Positions 55,362 to 63,800 are shown, counted from the stretch's first letter. The stretch: 64,000 bases of DNA from an uncultured Bacilli bacterium (GCA_944368975.1 CALVXI010000004.1:1-64000); one strand, 5' to 3'. The notes: generated by a model from the sequence alone, not told the origin. A program made the numbers and translations.

Positions 55362-55454
55362 TATGCTATTTCCTCCTAAAAATATTATAACATATTTTTG
55401 AGCAATTAAAAAATTAGACAAAATAGTTAAGTTTTAGAGGTTTTTTAAAAAATA

Positions 55455-55477
55455 TTTAAAAAACCAGGTCAACCTGG
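55455..55477 (-). terminator. terminator after tRNA-Leu
   Basis: CCAGGT (55464-55469) pairs with ACCTGG (55472-55477), followed on the minus strand by TTTTTT. Confidence 0.85.
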
Positions 55478-55490
55478 CTTAATATTTATG

Positions 55491-55574
55491 TGGTATAGGC
55501 AACGGGACTTGAACCCGTACGAATAAATCACTAGCTTCTGAAACTAGAGCGTCTACCAATTCCGCCATGCCTAT
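55491..55574 (-). tRNA. tRNA-Leu (CAG)
   Basis: An 84-nt class II cloverleaf on the minus strand with acceptor ATAGGCA/TGCCTAT, anticodon loop TTCAGAA giving CAG, TTCAAGT arm and an encoded CCA. It abuts the CDF gene stop (55571) with a few nt of overlap, suggesting processing from the same transcript. Confidence 0.95.
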
Positions 55575-56497
55575 AAATCAGATTCATCTAAATGTTCAAG
55601 TGGATTAACATGAACTAATATATGTTTTACATCTTTAAATTGATTAAGAACATCAACTCTAATTTTTTCACTAATATCGTGAGCTTCTTTTAAAGTCAAT
55701 TTATCATCACAAGATATTTCAACCTCAATAAATATTCTATTAGTTACGATACGATTTCTAAAATTATCAATATGGAGGACTCCATCAACACTTAATATTA
55801 ATTTTTTAATTTCGTCTTGCTCTTTAATAGGCATTGATTTATCAAGTAATAAACTAGCATTTTCATAAGTTACTCTAATAGATCCAACAATAACTAATAC
55901 ATTAATAAATAAACTAGCAATTGGATCAACTATTTTGATATCTTGATTACTTATACTAAATATTAATATTATTGAAATTAATGAAATTAATGTTCCAACC
56001 GAGTCAGTTAAATGATCAATCGCACGTGCTTTTAATGATGGAGATTTTGTTACTTTATAATTAATAAATGTCAAAATAAATAAAAATAATTTAATAGCTA
56101 TAGCCACAATAACCATTATTAAACTTATTGAAATATTATCGATGCTTTCATCTAAATATGACTTATTGATTAATGTAATTGAGTTATTATAAATAAGAAT
56201 TAATGAAATAAAAATTAAGACTAAAGAAAATATTAAGCATACTAAACTTTCAATTTTAGCATGACCAAATTGATGATCCTTATCAGCTTTCTTACTACTT
56301 ACTTTATTACTTATTAAAAAAGATGTTGAGGTAAAAGAATCACCTAAAGAGTCAATACCATCGCTAATTAAAGCATTACTATTACCTATAAAGCCACCAA
56401 CAAATTTAATAATAGTTAATAGATAATTAAAGATTAATTCAGTTAAACATATCTTATTTACTCTTTTGAAATATTCTTCATCAGTTAAGTAATTCAT
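55571..56497 (-). CDS. cation diffusion facilitator transporter
   Basis: A six-helix CDF protein of 308 residues exporting divalent metal (Zn, Fe, Mn or Co). The metal sites are SDGIDSLGDS in TM2 and DHLTDSVGT in TM5, and HQFGHAKIESL is the loop motif. The C-terminal cytosolic domain (about 215-300) has DGVLHIDNFRNR and HVNPLEH. There is no Shine-Dalgarno; TAAAAT lies about 8 nt before the ATG. It is divergent from the sirtuin gene. Confidence 0.92.
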   Translation of the reverse strand: MNYLTDEEYFKRVNKICLTELIFNYLLTIIKFVGGFIGNSNALISDGIDSLGDSFTSTSFLISNKVSSKKADKDHQFGHAKIESLVCLIFSLVLIFISLILIYNNSITLINKSYLDESIDNISISLIMVIVAIAIKLFLFILTFINYKVTKSPSLKARAIDHLTDSVGTLISLISIILIFSISNQDIKIVDPIASLFINVLVIVGSIRVTYENASLLLDKSMPIKEQDEIKKLILSVDGVLHIDNFRNRIVTNRIFIEVEISCDDKLTLKEAHDISEKIRVDVLNQFKDVKHILVHVNPLEHLDESDL

Positions 56498-56548
56498 ATT
56501 GATAAATTTTAATACACAATAACTCTAAATTAAAGTTAAAATAAAGAT

Positions 56549-57277
56549 ATGAATAATTATTTAAAATTTAAAGAATTAATTAATAGTTCTAAGCATATTG
56601 TTTTCTTTGGAGGAGCTGGTGTTTCTACTGAAAGTGGTATTCCTGATTTTCGTAGTGAGACTGGTTTATATAATTTAAAAAGTAAATATAACGCAAGTTA
56701 TGAAGAGATGTTATCTCATCATTATTATGAAAACAACACTTCTACTTTTTATAAATTCTATAAAGAATTTATGATAAATAAAAATGCATCTCCTAATGAT
56801 GCTCATAAATATTTAGCTAATTTAGAAAAGAAAAAAGATTTATGGATCATTACTCAAAATATTGATGGTTTACATCAAATGGCCGGAAGTAAAAATGTTA
56901 TTGAATTACATGGTTCAATTCATAGGAATTTTTGTCAAAAGTGTGCAAAGCTCTACAATTTAGAAGAATTTTTATCTTTAGGAGATATTCCAATTTGCCC
57001 TAAATGTGAAGGTATAGTTAAGCCAGATGTTGTTTTATATGAAGAACCTTTAAATGAATTAACTATTACAAAAGCTATTATAAAAATTATGGAAGCAGAT
57101 TTATTAATAATTGCTGGAACAAGCTTAAAAGTGTATCCAGCTAACTCTTTTATAAATTATTTTAAAGGAGATAATATTATAGTTATAAACAAAGAAAAAC
57201 TCGATATTACTCAAAATGTTACATTAAATATAAATGAACCTATTGCTAGTTTCTTTAAGAAAGTTAGTTCTCTTTAA
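56549..57277 (+). CDS. cobB: NAD-dependent protein deacylase (sirtuin, CobB)
   Basis: Removes acyl groups from lysines using NAD. The motifs are GAGVSTESGIPDFRSETGLY, TQNIDGLHQMAGS, the catalytic ELHGS, and four zinc Cys (CQKC and CPKC). It has 242 residues. TAAAAT ends exactly 6 nt before the ATG and there is no Shine-Dalgarno. It overlaps the convergent cdd gene by 14 nt. Confidence 0.94.
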   Translation: MNNYLKFKELINSSKHIVFFGGAGVSTESGIPDFRSETGLYNLKSKYNASYEEMLSHHYYENNTSTFYKFYKEFMINKNASPNDAHKYLANLEKKKDLWIITQNIDGLHQMAGSKNVIELHGSIHRNFCQKCAKLYNLEEFLSLGDIPICPKCEGIVKPDVVLYEEPLNELTITKAIIKIMEADLLIIAGTSLKVYPANSFINYFKGDNIIVINKEKLDITQNVTLNINEPIASFFKKVSSL

Positions 57278-57665
57278 GAGAATCTCTCCACCATAAAGTC
57301 ATAAGCTCATCTAAAGTTTTATACACTAAAGGATTTAAACTTACTAAAATCTTAGTTTCTTTTGTTAAATCTTCAAGTTGTTTCATAAACTCCCTACAAG
57401 CTCCACAAGGCAAAATTACTTTTCCACTTTTATGAACACAAACTATTTTATCTATTTTTGTTACTTCATGAGTTAACATTGTTCCAATAGCATTTCTTTC
57501 AGCACACATTCCTAGTGAACAAGACATATCTAAATTTTTACCAACATAAACATTACCTTTATCTGTAACTAAAGCACAGCCTACACTGCCTACTTCAACA
57601 TCTTTACTAATTAATGTTTCTTTAGAGGTTTTTAAAGCCAAGTCATATAACTTTTCAAATTCCAT
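57264..57665 (-). CDS. cdd: cytidine deaminase
   Basis: A zinc deaminase converting cytidine to uridine. The catalytic CAERNAI and the PCGACREFM zinc pair are present. The start is set at MEFEKLYD (57665) with AGGAG upstream, giving 133 residues, the usual length. A promoter (TTTACT-17-TATAAT) lies just upstream. Confidence 0.93.
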   Translation of the reverse strand: MEFEKLYDLALKTSKETLISKDVEVGSVGCALVTDKGNVYVGKNLDMSCSLGMCAERNAIGTMLTHEVTKIDKIVCVHKSGKVILPCGACREFMKQLEDLTKETKILVSLNPLVYKTLDELMTLWWRDSLKEN

Positions 57666-57687
57666 ATTCTCTCCTTTAAGGAACAAT

Positions 57688-57716
57688 ATTATAACTCTTT
57701 TATATCTAAAAGTAAA
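57688..57716 (-). promoter_or_regulatory. cdd promoter
   Basis: On the minus strand TTTACT (57716-57711), a 17-nt spacer and TATAAT (57693-57688). Confidence 0.65.
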
Positions 57717-58060
57717 AAAATGTTAATTTAAAATAATAGATTGTATGTATTTTATACATTCCTAAGTACAGTCTATATTTAATATTCTCTTCTTAATGTT
57801 TACCCTAAAACATAAAATCATTATTTCAAACATTAATAAATCTAGCAGTTATATTAACTATGCTAGAACATATTGATTTTAACGAGTCACGTTCAAAAAT
57901 TTTACTAACTAAATTGTTATTAACAATGTAGTTAGTAAAATATAAGTCATACTTCATTAAAATGTCCAGATAAATTTTAAAAATTCATTTACATTGTAAT
58001 TAGATAAAGTGAAGTACAAAAAGTAAAATTTCTTATTATATTTTATTAATACAAATACAT
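57717..58060. other. gene-free stretch between cdd and the nuclease-helicase gene
   Basis: About 340 nt of very AT-rich DNA with no ORF I can support. It contains two strong inverted repeats: CTAGCA/TGCTAG at 57842-57866 and a longer one at 57900-57940 listed as a terminator. ATGTAT/ATACAT lies near 57740. It looks like the boundary of an inserted accessory module, but no attachment site or flanking duplication was found. Confidence 0.5.
57895..57940 (-). terminator. terminator of the MazG/nuclease-helicase operon
   Basis: The 12-bp stem TTTTACTAACTA (57900-57911) pairs with TAGTTAGTAAAA (57929-57940), with an inner ATTGTT/AACAAT pairing. On the minus strand TTTTTG follows. It lies about 120 nt beyond the stop codon. 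Confidence 0.6.
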
Positions 58061-59926
58061 TTATTTTTGACTAATCATTCTTTTTATATATTCACTTAGG
58101 GCTTTATCTTCACAATAAATATAGCATCCTTTTTGGCCACGTGATAATAATGTCCTATAAGTATTTCTAATTATAATATCACAATCTTTTGCATGATTTG
58201 GATTATTTTTATAACCAAATAATGACTGATCTGAAGTGGCTCTAGCATATTTATTTGTTTGAACTCTACCGTCTTTATAAATTAAATCTTTACCAATAAT
58301 CACACCAACATAATCGAATTCTAATCCTTGGCAAGTATGAATACAGCCTACCTGTTCAAAAGAATCTTCATCAATTGCCCATGTTGTAGTATTACTAAAA
58401 TTCCGTTGTGCTTTAAAATCATTACCGATATTTATATCAAATTTAGTTTTATCTTGCTTACTTACCCAGTTATAACAATAACCCGCTAACATTCTAGTTT
58501 TGTTATTTATCTTGTTAATAGTTCTTAATTTATCCATCATTTCTTTAGGACTATCAAACACTCTTATATCATAGTCAAGGTTATTTATAGTATTATTTGC
58601 CGTTTCTCTGATTTCTAATAAATTATCTAAAAAAGCTAAATAAGCATCACTTCCATTACAACGAAATTGAGATGTCAATTTTAAATTATCCCCAATATGA
58701 ATTTTTGAATTTAATAAATTGGCCCATTTCATAATTTCACTTATAGTTCCAATATCTTTAGAGGAGATTCTTTGATCTTCATCAATAAAAAATACACTTA
58801 TTTTTGAAGCATTAATAATTTCTTTAATTTGATTTTCACCTAAATTCGAATATAGACCTGACTTTTGATTTAATCTATGAGCTTCATCAGCCAAAATACA
58901 ATCAAATTCATTTGAATAAGATTTAATAAAAGAACCGCTTCCTTTCAATAAATTTTTAATATAACTCTTTTTATAGTTGCCTTTTAAAAGTTTTTTAAAA
59001 TAAACTTCTCTAGGTGCTTGATTTTTTGATGTGTAAACAGCATTCAACCCAATGTTTATTAATTTTGCTAAAATTTTTATTGCAATAACTGATTTTCCTG
59101 TACCAGGTCCGCCTTGAACAATAATAGTATGTTTCGTGTCAGTATTTAAACTATCTTTAACAAGTTCTAAAATAGTTTCGTATGCAATCTTTTGTTCATC
59201 TAATAATTTAAAAGCATCATTTCCATCGAGCATTTTTACAATTTCGTCCTGTAAAGCTAATGATGGTCTAATCTTTCCATTTTCTATCTCATATAAAATT
59301 TCACCATTATCCGATTTACTAACATATTTCTTAATAAATTCAGCTAATTTCTCTCTATCCGCTTTCAAAAATAATGGTGCTTCTTCAATAATGTCTAAAT
59401 ATCTTCTATCTTCAATTTTATGTCTATTTACTTCCTTGAAATTATGTAAATAAGCACAAGGAATAACATGTACATTACCTTCTTGAACTAGTTGATTAAA
59501 ATTTTCTATAGTCTTGGCATAACTATAAGCTTGATAAGAAGGGTGTGTTTCTTCTCTAAAGGCTCCAGCAACAAAAGTAACAACTATATCTTCTTTAGAG
59601 CTTAACGTTATATCTTCCCATTGCTTTAGCTCAATAATAATTGCATTTTTATTATCATTTCCATCTTTTCCTGAAATTATGAAATCAACTCTTTTAGATG
59701 TTAAAGGTATTTGAAATTCAATAGCAATATTCAAATCACGATTAATTCCAAATTTTGGATCAAAAACTAAATCAATTTGTGGCAAAGAGTTACTAAAAGC
59801 ACGGTATTCCTTTGGATTATTGTGATTAATACCATTCTTTTTGAATCCTTCCTCGATTCGATCTGCAATAATGCCTTTTAAAACATCTTCATGAAAATTA
59901 TTAATATTACCGGAGTATACAATCAT
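58061..59926 (-). CDS. RecB-like nuclease fused to DUF2075 (Schlafen-type) helicase
   Basis: A 621-residue protein. The N-terminal ~170 residues look like a PD-(D/E)XK nuclease: Asp81 (RVDFIIS), ELK at 99-101 and a QxxxY motif at 132-136 as in RecB-family enzymes. The rest is a superfamily-1-like helicase/ATPase of DUF2075: Walker A GGPGTGKS (272-279), DEAH (347-350), FIDEDQRI, SQFRCNGSDAYLAFLD, IHTCQGLEFDYVGVIIGKDL and NTYRTLLSRGQKGCYIYC. It overlaps the mazG-like stop by ATGA, so the two are translationally coupled. An anti-phage or restriction-type role is inferred. Confidence 0.85.
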   Translation of the reverse strand: MIVYSGNINNFHEDVLKGIIADRIEEGFKKNGINHNNPKEYRAFSNSLPQIDLVFDPKFGINRDLNIAIEFQIPLTSKRVDFIISGKDGNDNKNAIIIELKQWEDITLSSKEDIVVTFVAGAFREETHPSYQAYSYAKTIENFNQLVQEGNVHVIPCAYLHNFKEVNRHKIEDRRYLDIIEEAPLFLKADREKLAEFIKKYVSKSDNGEILYEIENGKIRPSLALQDEIVKMLDGNDAFKLLDEQKIAYETILELVKDSLNTDTKHTIIVQGGPGTGKSVIAIKILAKLINIGLNAVYTSKNQAPREVYFKKLLKGNYKKSYIKNLLKGSGSFIKSYSNEFDCILADEAHRLNQKSGLYSNLGENQIKEIINASKISVFFIDEDQRISSKDIGTISEIMKWANLLNSKIHIGDNLKLTSQFRCNGSDAYLAFLDNLLEIRETANNTINNLDYDIRVFDSPKEMMDKLRTINKINNKTRMLAGYCYNWVSKQDKTKFDINIGNDFKAQRNFSNTTTWAIDEDSFEQVGCIHTCQGLEFDYVGVIIGKDLIYKDGRVQTNKYARATSDQSLFGYKNNPNHAKDCDIIIRNTYRTLLSRGQKGCYIYCEDKALSEYIKRMISQK

Positions 59927-60249
59927 AATTTATTATATTTTGTTGAAATTGATTTACATTTTTCTACAGGATATTTTAATTTAGTCTTTTCTAACTTGTC
60001 TAAAACGATAGTTGAAATATCTAGATCAAGTACAATCGACATTTGAATACAGTAATTAATGACATCAGCTAGTTCTTCTTTTACATCATCTAAATCATAA
60101 TTTTCTTCATCCCATTGAAAGCATTCTAAAAGTTCATTTGCTTCAATTGAAATAGATTTAGCTAAATTTGCAGGAGAATGAAATTTATTCCAATCTCTTT
60201 CATCTACAAATTGTTTTATTACACTTTTTAATTTTTCTAGCTTGTCCAT
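59923..60249 (-). CDS. MazG-like nucleotide pyrophosphohydrolase
   Basis: A 108-residue all-alpha NTP pyrophosphohydrolase. The metal motif ExxE...ExxD is seen as Glu36-Glu39 (IEANELLE) and Glu59-Asp62 (EELADV). The family hydrolyses (d)NTPs to monophosphates; this short form resembles the phage/defence-linked MazG-like branch rather than full MazG. First gene of a two-gene operon with the nuclease-helicase. There is no Shine-Dalgarno; the extended -10 TATGATAAAAT (60266-60256) ends 6 nt before the ATG. Confidence 0.87.
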   Translation of the reverse strand: MDKLEKLKSVIKQFVDERDWNKFHSPANLAKSISIEANELLECFQWDEENYDLDDVKEELADVINYCIQMSIVLDLDISTIVLDKLEKTKLKYPVEKCKSISTKYNKL

Positions 60250-60684
60250 GTATGAATTTTATCATATTTCTAAGGTAATTGAGTAGATTTCTACACATTT
60301 TAAATAATTAATAACTTCAAATATTATTAATATAGCTTCAAATAATTAAAAAATTTATGGATTTAAAAATAAAATTCTGAATCGTAATTAAAATACAAAA
60401 GTATTCACCTAATAAAAGTACAATAAAAAAATTTGAAGAAAATACGATTCCCAATATTGGTAATATTTGATTTCCAAGTTTGGCTGTATTTTTTTCATAA
60501 ACATCTTCTTACATAAATCATACATAAAATCATACATAAAAGGTTTTTGCACAAATGCTATATAGTGCTAGTATTAATTCTGGAGTACTTTCAATTGAAA
60601 CTGATATTAACTTTCATTAAAAGACAAACCACCGTACTAGACATTAACAAAGTTAGTAAGATCTCGATAGACTAATAAATATTT
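60250..60684. other. gene-poor stretch with decayed coding traces
   Basis: About 435 nt with no supported gene. Tandem copies of CATACATAAAA lie at 60519-60529 and 60531-60541, with a partial third copy before them. On the minus strand a start-less open frame at about 60315-60505 would encode a hydrophobic peptide (EDVYEKNTAKLGNQILPILG followed by a membrane-like segment), possibly a decayed membrane-protein gene. The stretch resembles remnant DNA beside the defence-like operon. Confidence 0.4.
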
Positions 60685-60711
60685 AAAAAGATGTGGCCCA
60701 ACCACATCTTT
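60685..60711 (-). terminator. terminator after fakA
   Basis: The 10-bp stem AAAGATGTGG (60687-60696) pairs with CCACATCTTT (60702-60711), and a T run follows on the minus strand. Confidence 0.82.
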
Positions 60712-60727
60712 ATTAATTTTTATTTTA

Positions 60728-62416
60728 TTATTCAACACCAACTAAATAGCTATATACAGGTTGATTTCCTCGACGAATATCACAATCAATTTCATTATAC
60801 ATATCATTATAATATTCAGTTATCTTATTAAGTTCTTCATCACTTACATCTTCACCAACTAAGATAGTTAATATAGAACTATCTTCATCGACTAAATTTT
60901 TAACTAAAGTATCAAGAGCATCAAATTTATTCTTAAATGATCCGATAATATCTTTAGTTTCTTTAATTGCCATAAATTCATCTTTAGTGACATGAACTCC
61001 ATTAATATCGGTATCTTTAATAGCAAAAGTTACACATCCACTTTTTACTGTACTAATAGCTTCAGTCATATTTTCTTTATTAATTTCAACATCACATTCT
61101 GGATTAAAACTCATTGCTACTACTAATCCTTGCATAATTGTTTTAGTAGGAATAACAATAACATCCACTTTATCTTTTAATACCTCTTTAGCTTGATTAG
61201 CAGCCATAATGATATTGGAGTTATTAGGTAATATAAAGACATGTTTAGCATTTAATTGATTAATTTTTTCAACAAAATCATTAGTTGATGGATTCATTGT
61301 TTGTCCACCACTAACAATTTCATCAATACCAGCTTCTTTAAAATATTCATCAACGCCATCACCACTACTTGTAGAAATTAAAGCATATACTCTTTCTTTT
61401 TTAGGAGCTGATAAAGGAGCTTTAGTTAATTTAGCACTGGCAGTTTTTTCTTTTTCGCTCTTATTTTGTTCATTAATTAAAATTTCGTTATGTTGTTCAG
61501 TCATATTTTCAACTTTAATTTTAATAAATTCACCAAAGTTTTGAGCATAACTTAAAATATTTCCTGGATTCATTGTATGAACATGAACTTTTACGATATC
61601 TTCGTCTTGAACAACAACTAAAGAATTTCCATGACTACTTAATACCGCTGTAAATCTATTTTTTTGGAAGTTCTTTTTAGATTCAGCAGGTCCTAATTTC
61701 ATGATAAATTCGGTACAATATCCAAATTCTTCAGCTTCACTACTAGCACTAACTTGGGCACTTCCTTTTTGATCTATAGCAGTAACTTCGTTTTTATCGA
61801 TAAATTCTCCTTTTAAGGCACTTAACATACCTTCAAGGATTGTACATAAACCAGCGCCACCACTATCAACAACGCCAACTTCTTTTAAAACTGGTAATAA
61901 ATTTGGAGTTCTTTCTAGACTTTCTTTAGCTTCATTAAGGAGAATTTTAAAAGCCTCCTCGATAGTCATCTCTTTTTTAACTTTATGAATTAAAGTATCA
62001 CTTGCTTCTCTAATAACTGTTAAAATAGTACCTTCAACAGGGGTTATAACACCCTTATATGCAACGCTTTTTCCATTAACAAAAGCTTCAGCTAATTCGA
62101 CAGCATCGATAGTTTTTTTATCTTTTAAACCTTCAGCAATACCTCTAAAAATTTGAGAAGTAATGACACCACTATTACCTCTAGCTCCCATAAGTAAACC
62201 ACGAGCAAAGGTTTTAGCGATTAAATATATATCTTGTTCACTACGATTAACGATTTCTTTAGAACCGCTTTGCATAGTTAAATTCATGTTCATTCCAGTA
62301 TCACCATCTGGAACTGGGAAAACGTTAAGCGCATCAATTTCAGGATAGTGATTGTATAAGTGGTTGGCACCACTTAATAACATCATCTTAAATGTCTGAC
62401 CATCAATAGTTCTCAT
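60728..62416 (-). CDS. fakA: fatty acid kinase subunit FakA-like (DAK2 domain)
   Basis: ATP-binding kinase subunit that phosphorylates fatty acids held by a FakB (DegV-type) protein. The N-terminal DAK2 domain (about residues 1-195) has NVFPVPDGDTGMNMNLTM and RGLLMGARGNSGVITSQIFRG; GVVDSGGAGLCTILEGM follows, and a C-terminal domain of about 250 residues completes the 562. In B. subtilis yloU and yloV are paired in the same way. FakB is not in this window. It is 25 nt downstream of the Asp23-family gene. Confidence 0.9.
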   Translation of the reverse strand: MRTIDGQTFKMMLLSGANHLYNHYPEIDALNVFPVPDGDTGMNMNLTMQSGSKEIVNRSEQDIYLIAKTFARGLLMGARGNSGVITSQIFRGIAEGLKDKKTIDAVELAEAFVNGKSVAYKGVITPVEGTILTVIREASDTLIHKVKKEMTIEEAFKILLNEAKESLERTPNLLPVLKEVGVVDSGGAGLCTILEGMLSALKGEFIDKNEVTAIDQKGSAQVSASSEAEEFGYCTEFIMKLGPAESKKNFQKNRFTAVLSSHGNSLVVVQDEDIVKVHVHTMNPGNILSYAQNFGEFIKIKVENMTEQHNEILINEQNKSEKEKTASAKLTKAPLSAPKKERVYALISTSSGDGVDEYFKEAGIDEIVSGGQTMNPSTNDFVEKINQLNAKHVFILPNNSNIIMAANQAKEVLKDKVDVIVIPTKTIMQGLVVAMSFNPECDVEINKENMTEAISTVKSGCVTFAIKDTDINGVHVTKDEFMAIKETKDIIGSFKNKFDALDTLVKNLVDEDSSILTILVGEDVSDEELNKITEYYNDMYNEIDCDIRRGNQPVYSYLVGVE

Positions 62417-62441
62417 AATATAACTCCAAAACTAAAGAGGT

Positions 62442-62801
62442 TTATAAATCGCGAAGTTCTTCGACGTATATGTTAATTTTGCTAAAAACTGGACCGTATT
62501 TTTTACTTAAATTGTAAGCAATTCCTTTACTTAATTCATTTACAACTTCGCTAATTTTAACCCCATAAATAACTAAAACATGTACATCGATGACATACTT
62601 GGACCTTTCTTTTTTAATAAGTATGCCTTCGATGTAATTGTCTTTATTTAAAATTGTCGCAATTTGACTTTTTAAAGTTCTGGTTTTAGTTAAACCAAGA
62701 ACACCATAGCTGGAACTACAAACTTCACCAACTATTTCTGCTATATCTTTATTACTTACTTTTATTTGAATACTATTAACACTTTTAGTTTCTTTTTTCA
62801 T
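62442..62801 (-). CDS. Asp23/Gls24 family protein (YloU-like)
   Basis: A 119-residue cytosolic protein of the alkaline-shock family, often linked to envelope stress and membrane-associated FakA. IAEIVGEVCSSSYGVLGL and VIDVHVLVIYGVKISEVVNELSKGIAYNL are characteristic. There is no Shine-Dalgarno; TATAAT (62814-62809) ends 7 nt before the ATG. A 22-bp perfect palindrome (62831-62852) overlaps where the -35 box would be, suggesting repressor or activator control. Confidence 0.9.
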   Translation of the reverse strand: MKKETKSVNSIQIKVSNKDIAEIVGEVCSSSYGVLGLTKTRTLKSQIATILNKDNYIEGILIKKERSKYVIDVHVLVIYGVKISEVVNELSKGIAYNLSKKYGPVFSKINIYVEELRDL

Positions 62802-62830
62802 ATCAAGTATTATATCAAGTTTTTTGTTAC

Positions 62831-62852
62831 TTTAGTAGTTAAAACTACTAAA
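62831..62852. promoter_or_regulatory. perfect 22-bp palindrome at the asp23-fakA promoter
   Basis: TTTAGTAGTT and its complement AACTACTAAA are separated by two bases. It overlaps the -35 position of the minus-strand promoter whose -10 is at 62814-62809 and is not followed by a T run, so an operator is likelier than a terminator. The half-sites recall FapR boxes (TTAGTA/TACTAA), but the spacer is 8, not 5. Confidence 0.5.
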
Positions 62853-62913
62853 TAATCACTAATAATAGCACTTACAATACTAAAAATTAACTAATTTGCC
62901 AATTAATTGAAGA

Positions 62914-63753
62914 TTAATCTAAGAAAATTATATTGCAAGCGTCTTTATGTTTACTATTTTTTGTTAAAATTATTTCACTCCTTTTTTCAATTTTAATACT
63001 ACCTTTTAAAGGATTTTTTATAGAATCAATTCTTCCTAAAATATTTCCATTGACTTCACTATATTCAAAAGCAAGATCACAATTTTTAAATTCACAATCA
63101 ATTAATTTTAAATTTTTACAGTAGCATAAAGGTTGAGTACCTTCGATAATACAGTTTTTAAAAGTTAAATTATTTGAATACCAACCAAGATATTCACCTT
63201 TAATATAAGAATTTTCAACTAATACATTTTTACTATGCCAAAAGGCATCTTTAGTATTTAAATCTGAATTCTTGATAACTAAATTTTTCATATATTGAAA
63301 TGAATATTTACCACTCATCTTAATATTATTAATTTCAACATTATTAGTTTTTAAAAATAAATATTCACCATCAATTTCAGAATCAGTAACTTTAATATTA
63401 TCGCTAAACCAACCGAATTCATCAGAATTAATCGTAGAATTTTCGATTTTTACATATTTACATTCTCTAATTGCTTTAATTGACTCTATTAAAGAATCCT
63501 TAATATAAATATTTCTACAATACCACATAGGGGCACGAGTTTGGATCACCGACTTATTAATATTTAAATTATAATCATGCCATAAAGCATATCTTAATCC
63601 AAAAAATGAGTTAATAATAAATATATTCTTACATTCTTTTAATGGACTTTCTCCATCTTCAATACCTTCAAAGTGACAATTAATAATTTTTGTATCTTTA
63701 ATATTATACAATACTCTTTCTTCACTAAATTTTTGATCAATAATTTCCTTCAT
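62914..63753 (-). CDS. DUF3737-type right-handed beta-helix protein
   Basis: A 279-residue protein built of repeated short beta-strand units (patterns such as KNIFIINSFF, KNVLVENSYI, KNLKLIDCEF), matching the DUF3737 family, a parallel beta-helix of unknown function and no signal peptide. The start is set at MKEIIDQKF (63753) because TATAAT (63765-63760) ends exactly 6 nt before it; an ATG at 63768 would lie upstream of that -10. No Shine-Dalgarno is seen for either. It lies just downstream of 5S rRNA, separated by a T-rich terminator. Confidence 0.82.
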   Translation of the reverse strand: MKEIIDQKFSEERVLYNIKDTKIINCHFEGIEDGESPLKECKNIFIINSFFGLRYALWHDYNLNINKSVIQTRAPMWYCRNIYIKDSLIESIKAIRECKYVKIENSTINSDEFGWFSDNIKVTDSEIDGEYLFLKTNNVEINNIKMSGKYSFQYMKNLVIKNSDLNTKDAFWHSKNVLVENSYIKGEYLGWYSNNLTFKNCIIEGTQPLCYCKNLKLIDCEFKNCDLAFEYSEVNGNILGRIDSIKNPLKGSIKIEKRSEIILTKNSKHKDACNIIFLD

Positions 63754-63800
63754 ATTTAAATTATACATTAGTTGTCAAGTTAGTTTTTTCCAAAAAAAAG

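Noticed and set aside
55427-55445. GTTTTAGAGG-like string as a CRISPR/tracr repeat
   Set aside because: No anti-repeat, cas genes or array nearby; it fits the degenerate 15-mer family.
62831-62852. Palindrome as terminator of the DUF3737 gene
   Set aside because: No T run follows on either strand, and it sits at the -35 position of the asp23 promoter; a lesser terminator role cannot be fully excluded.
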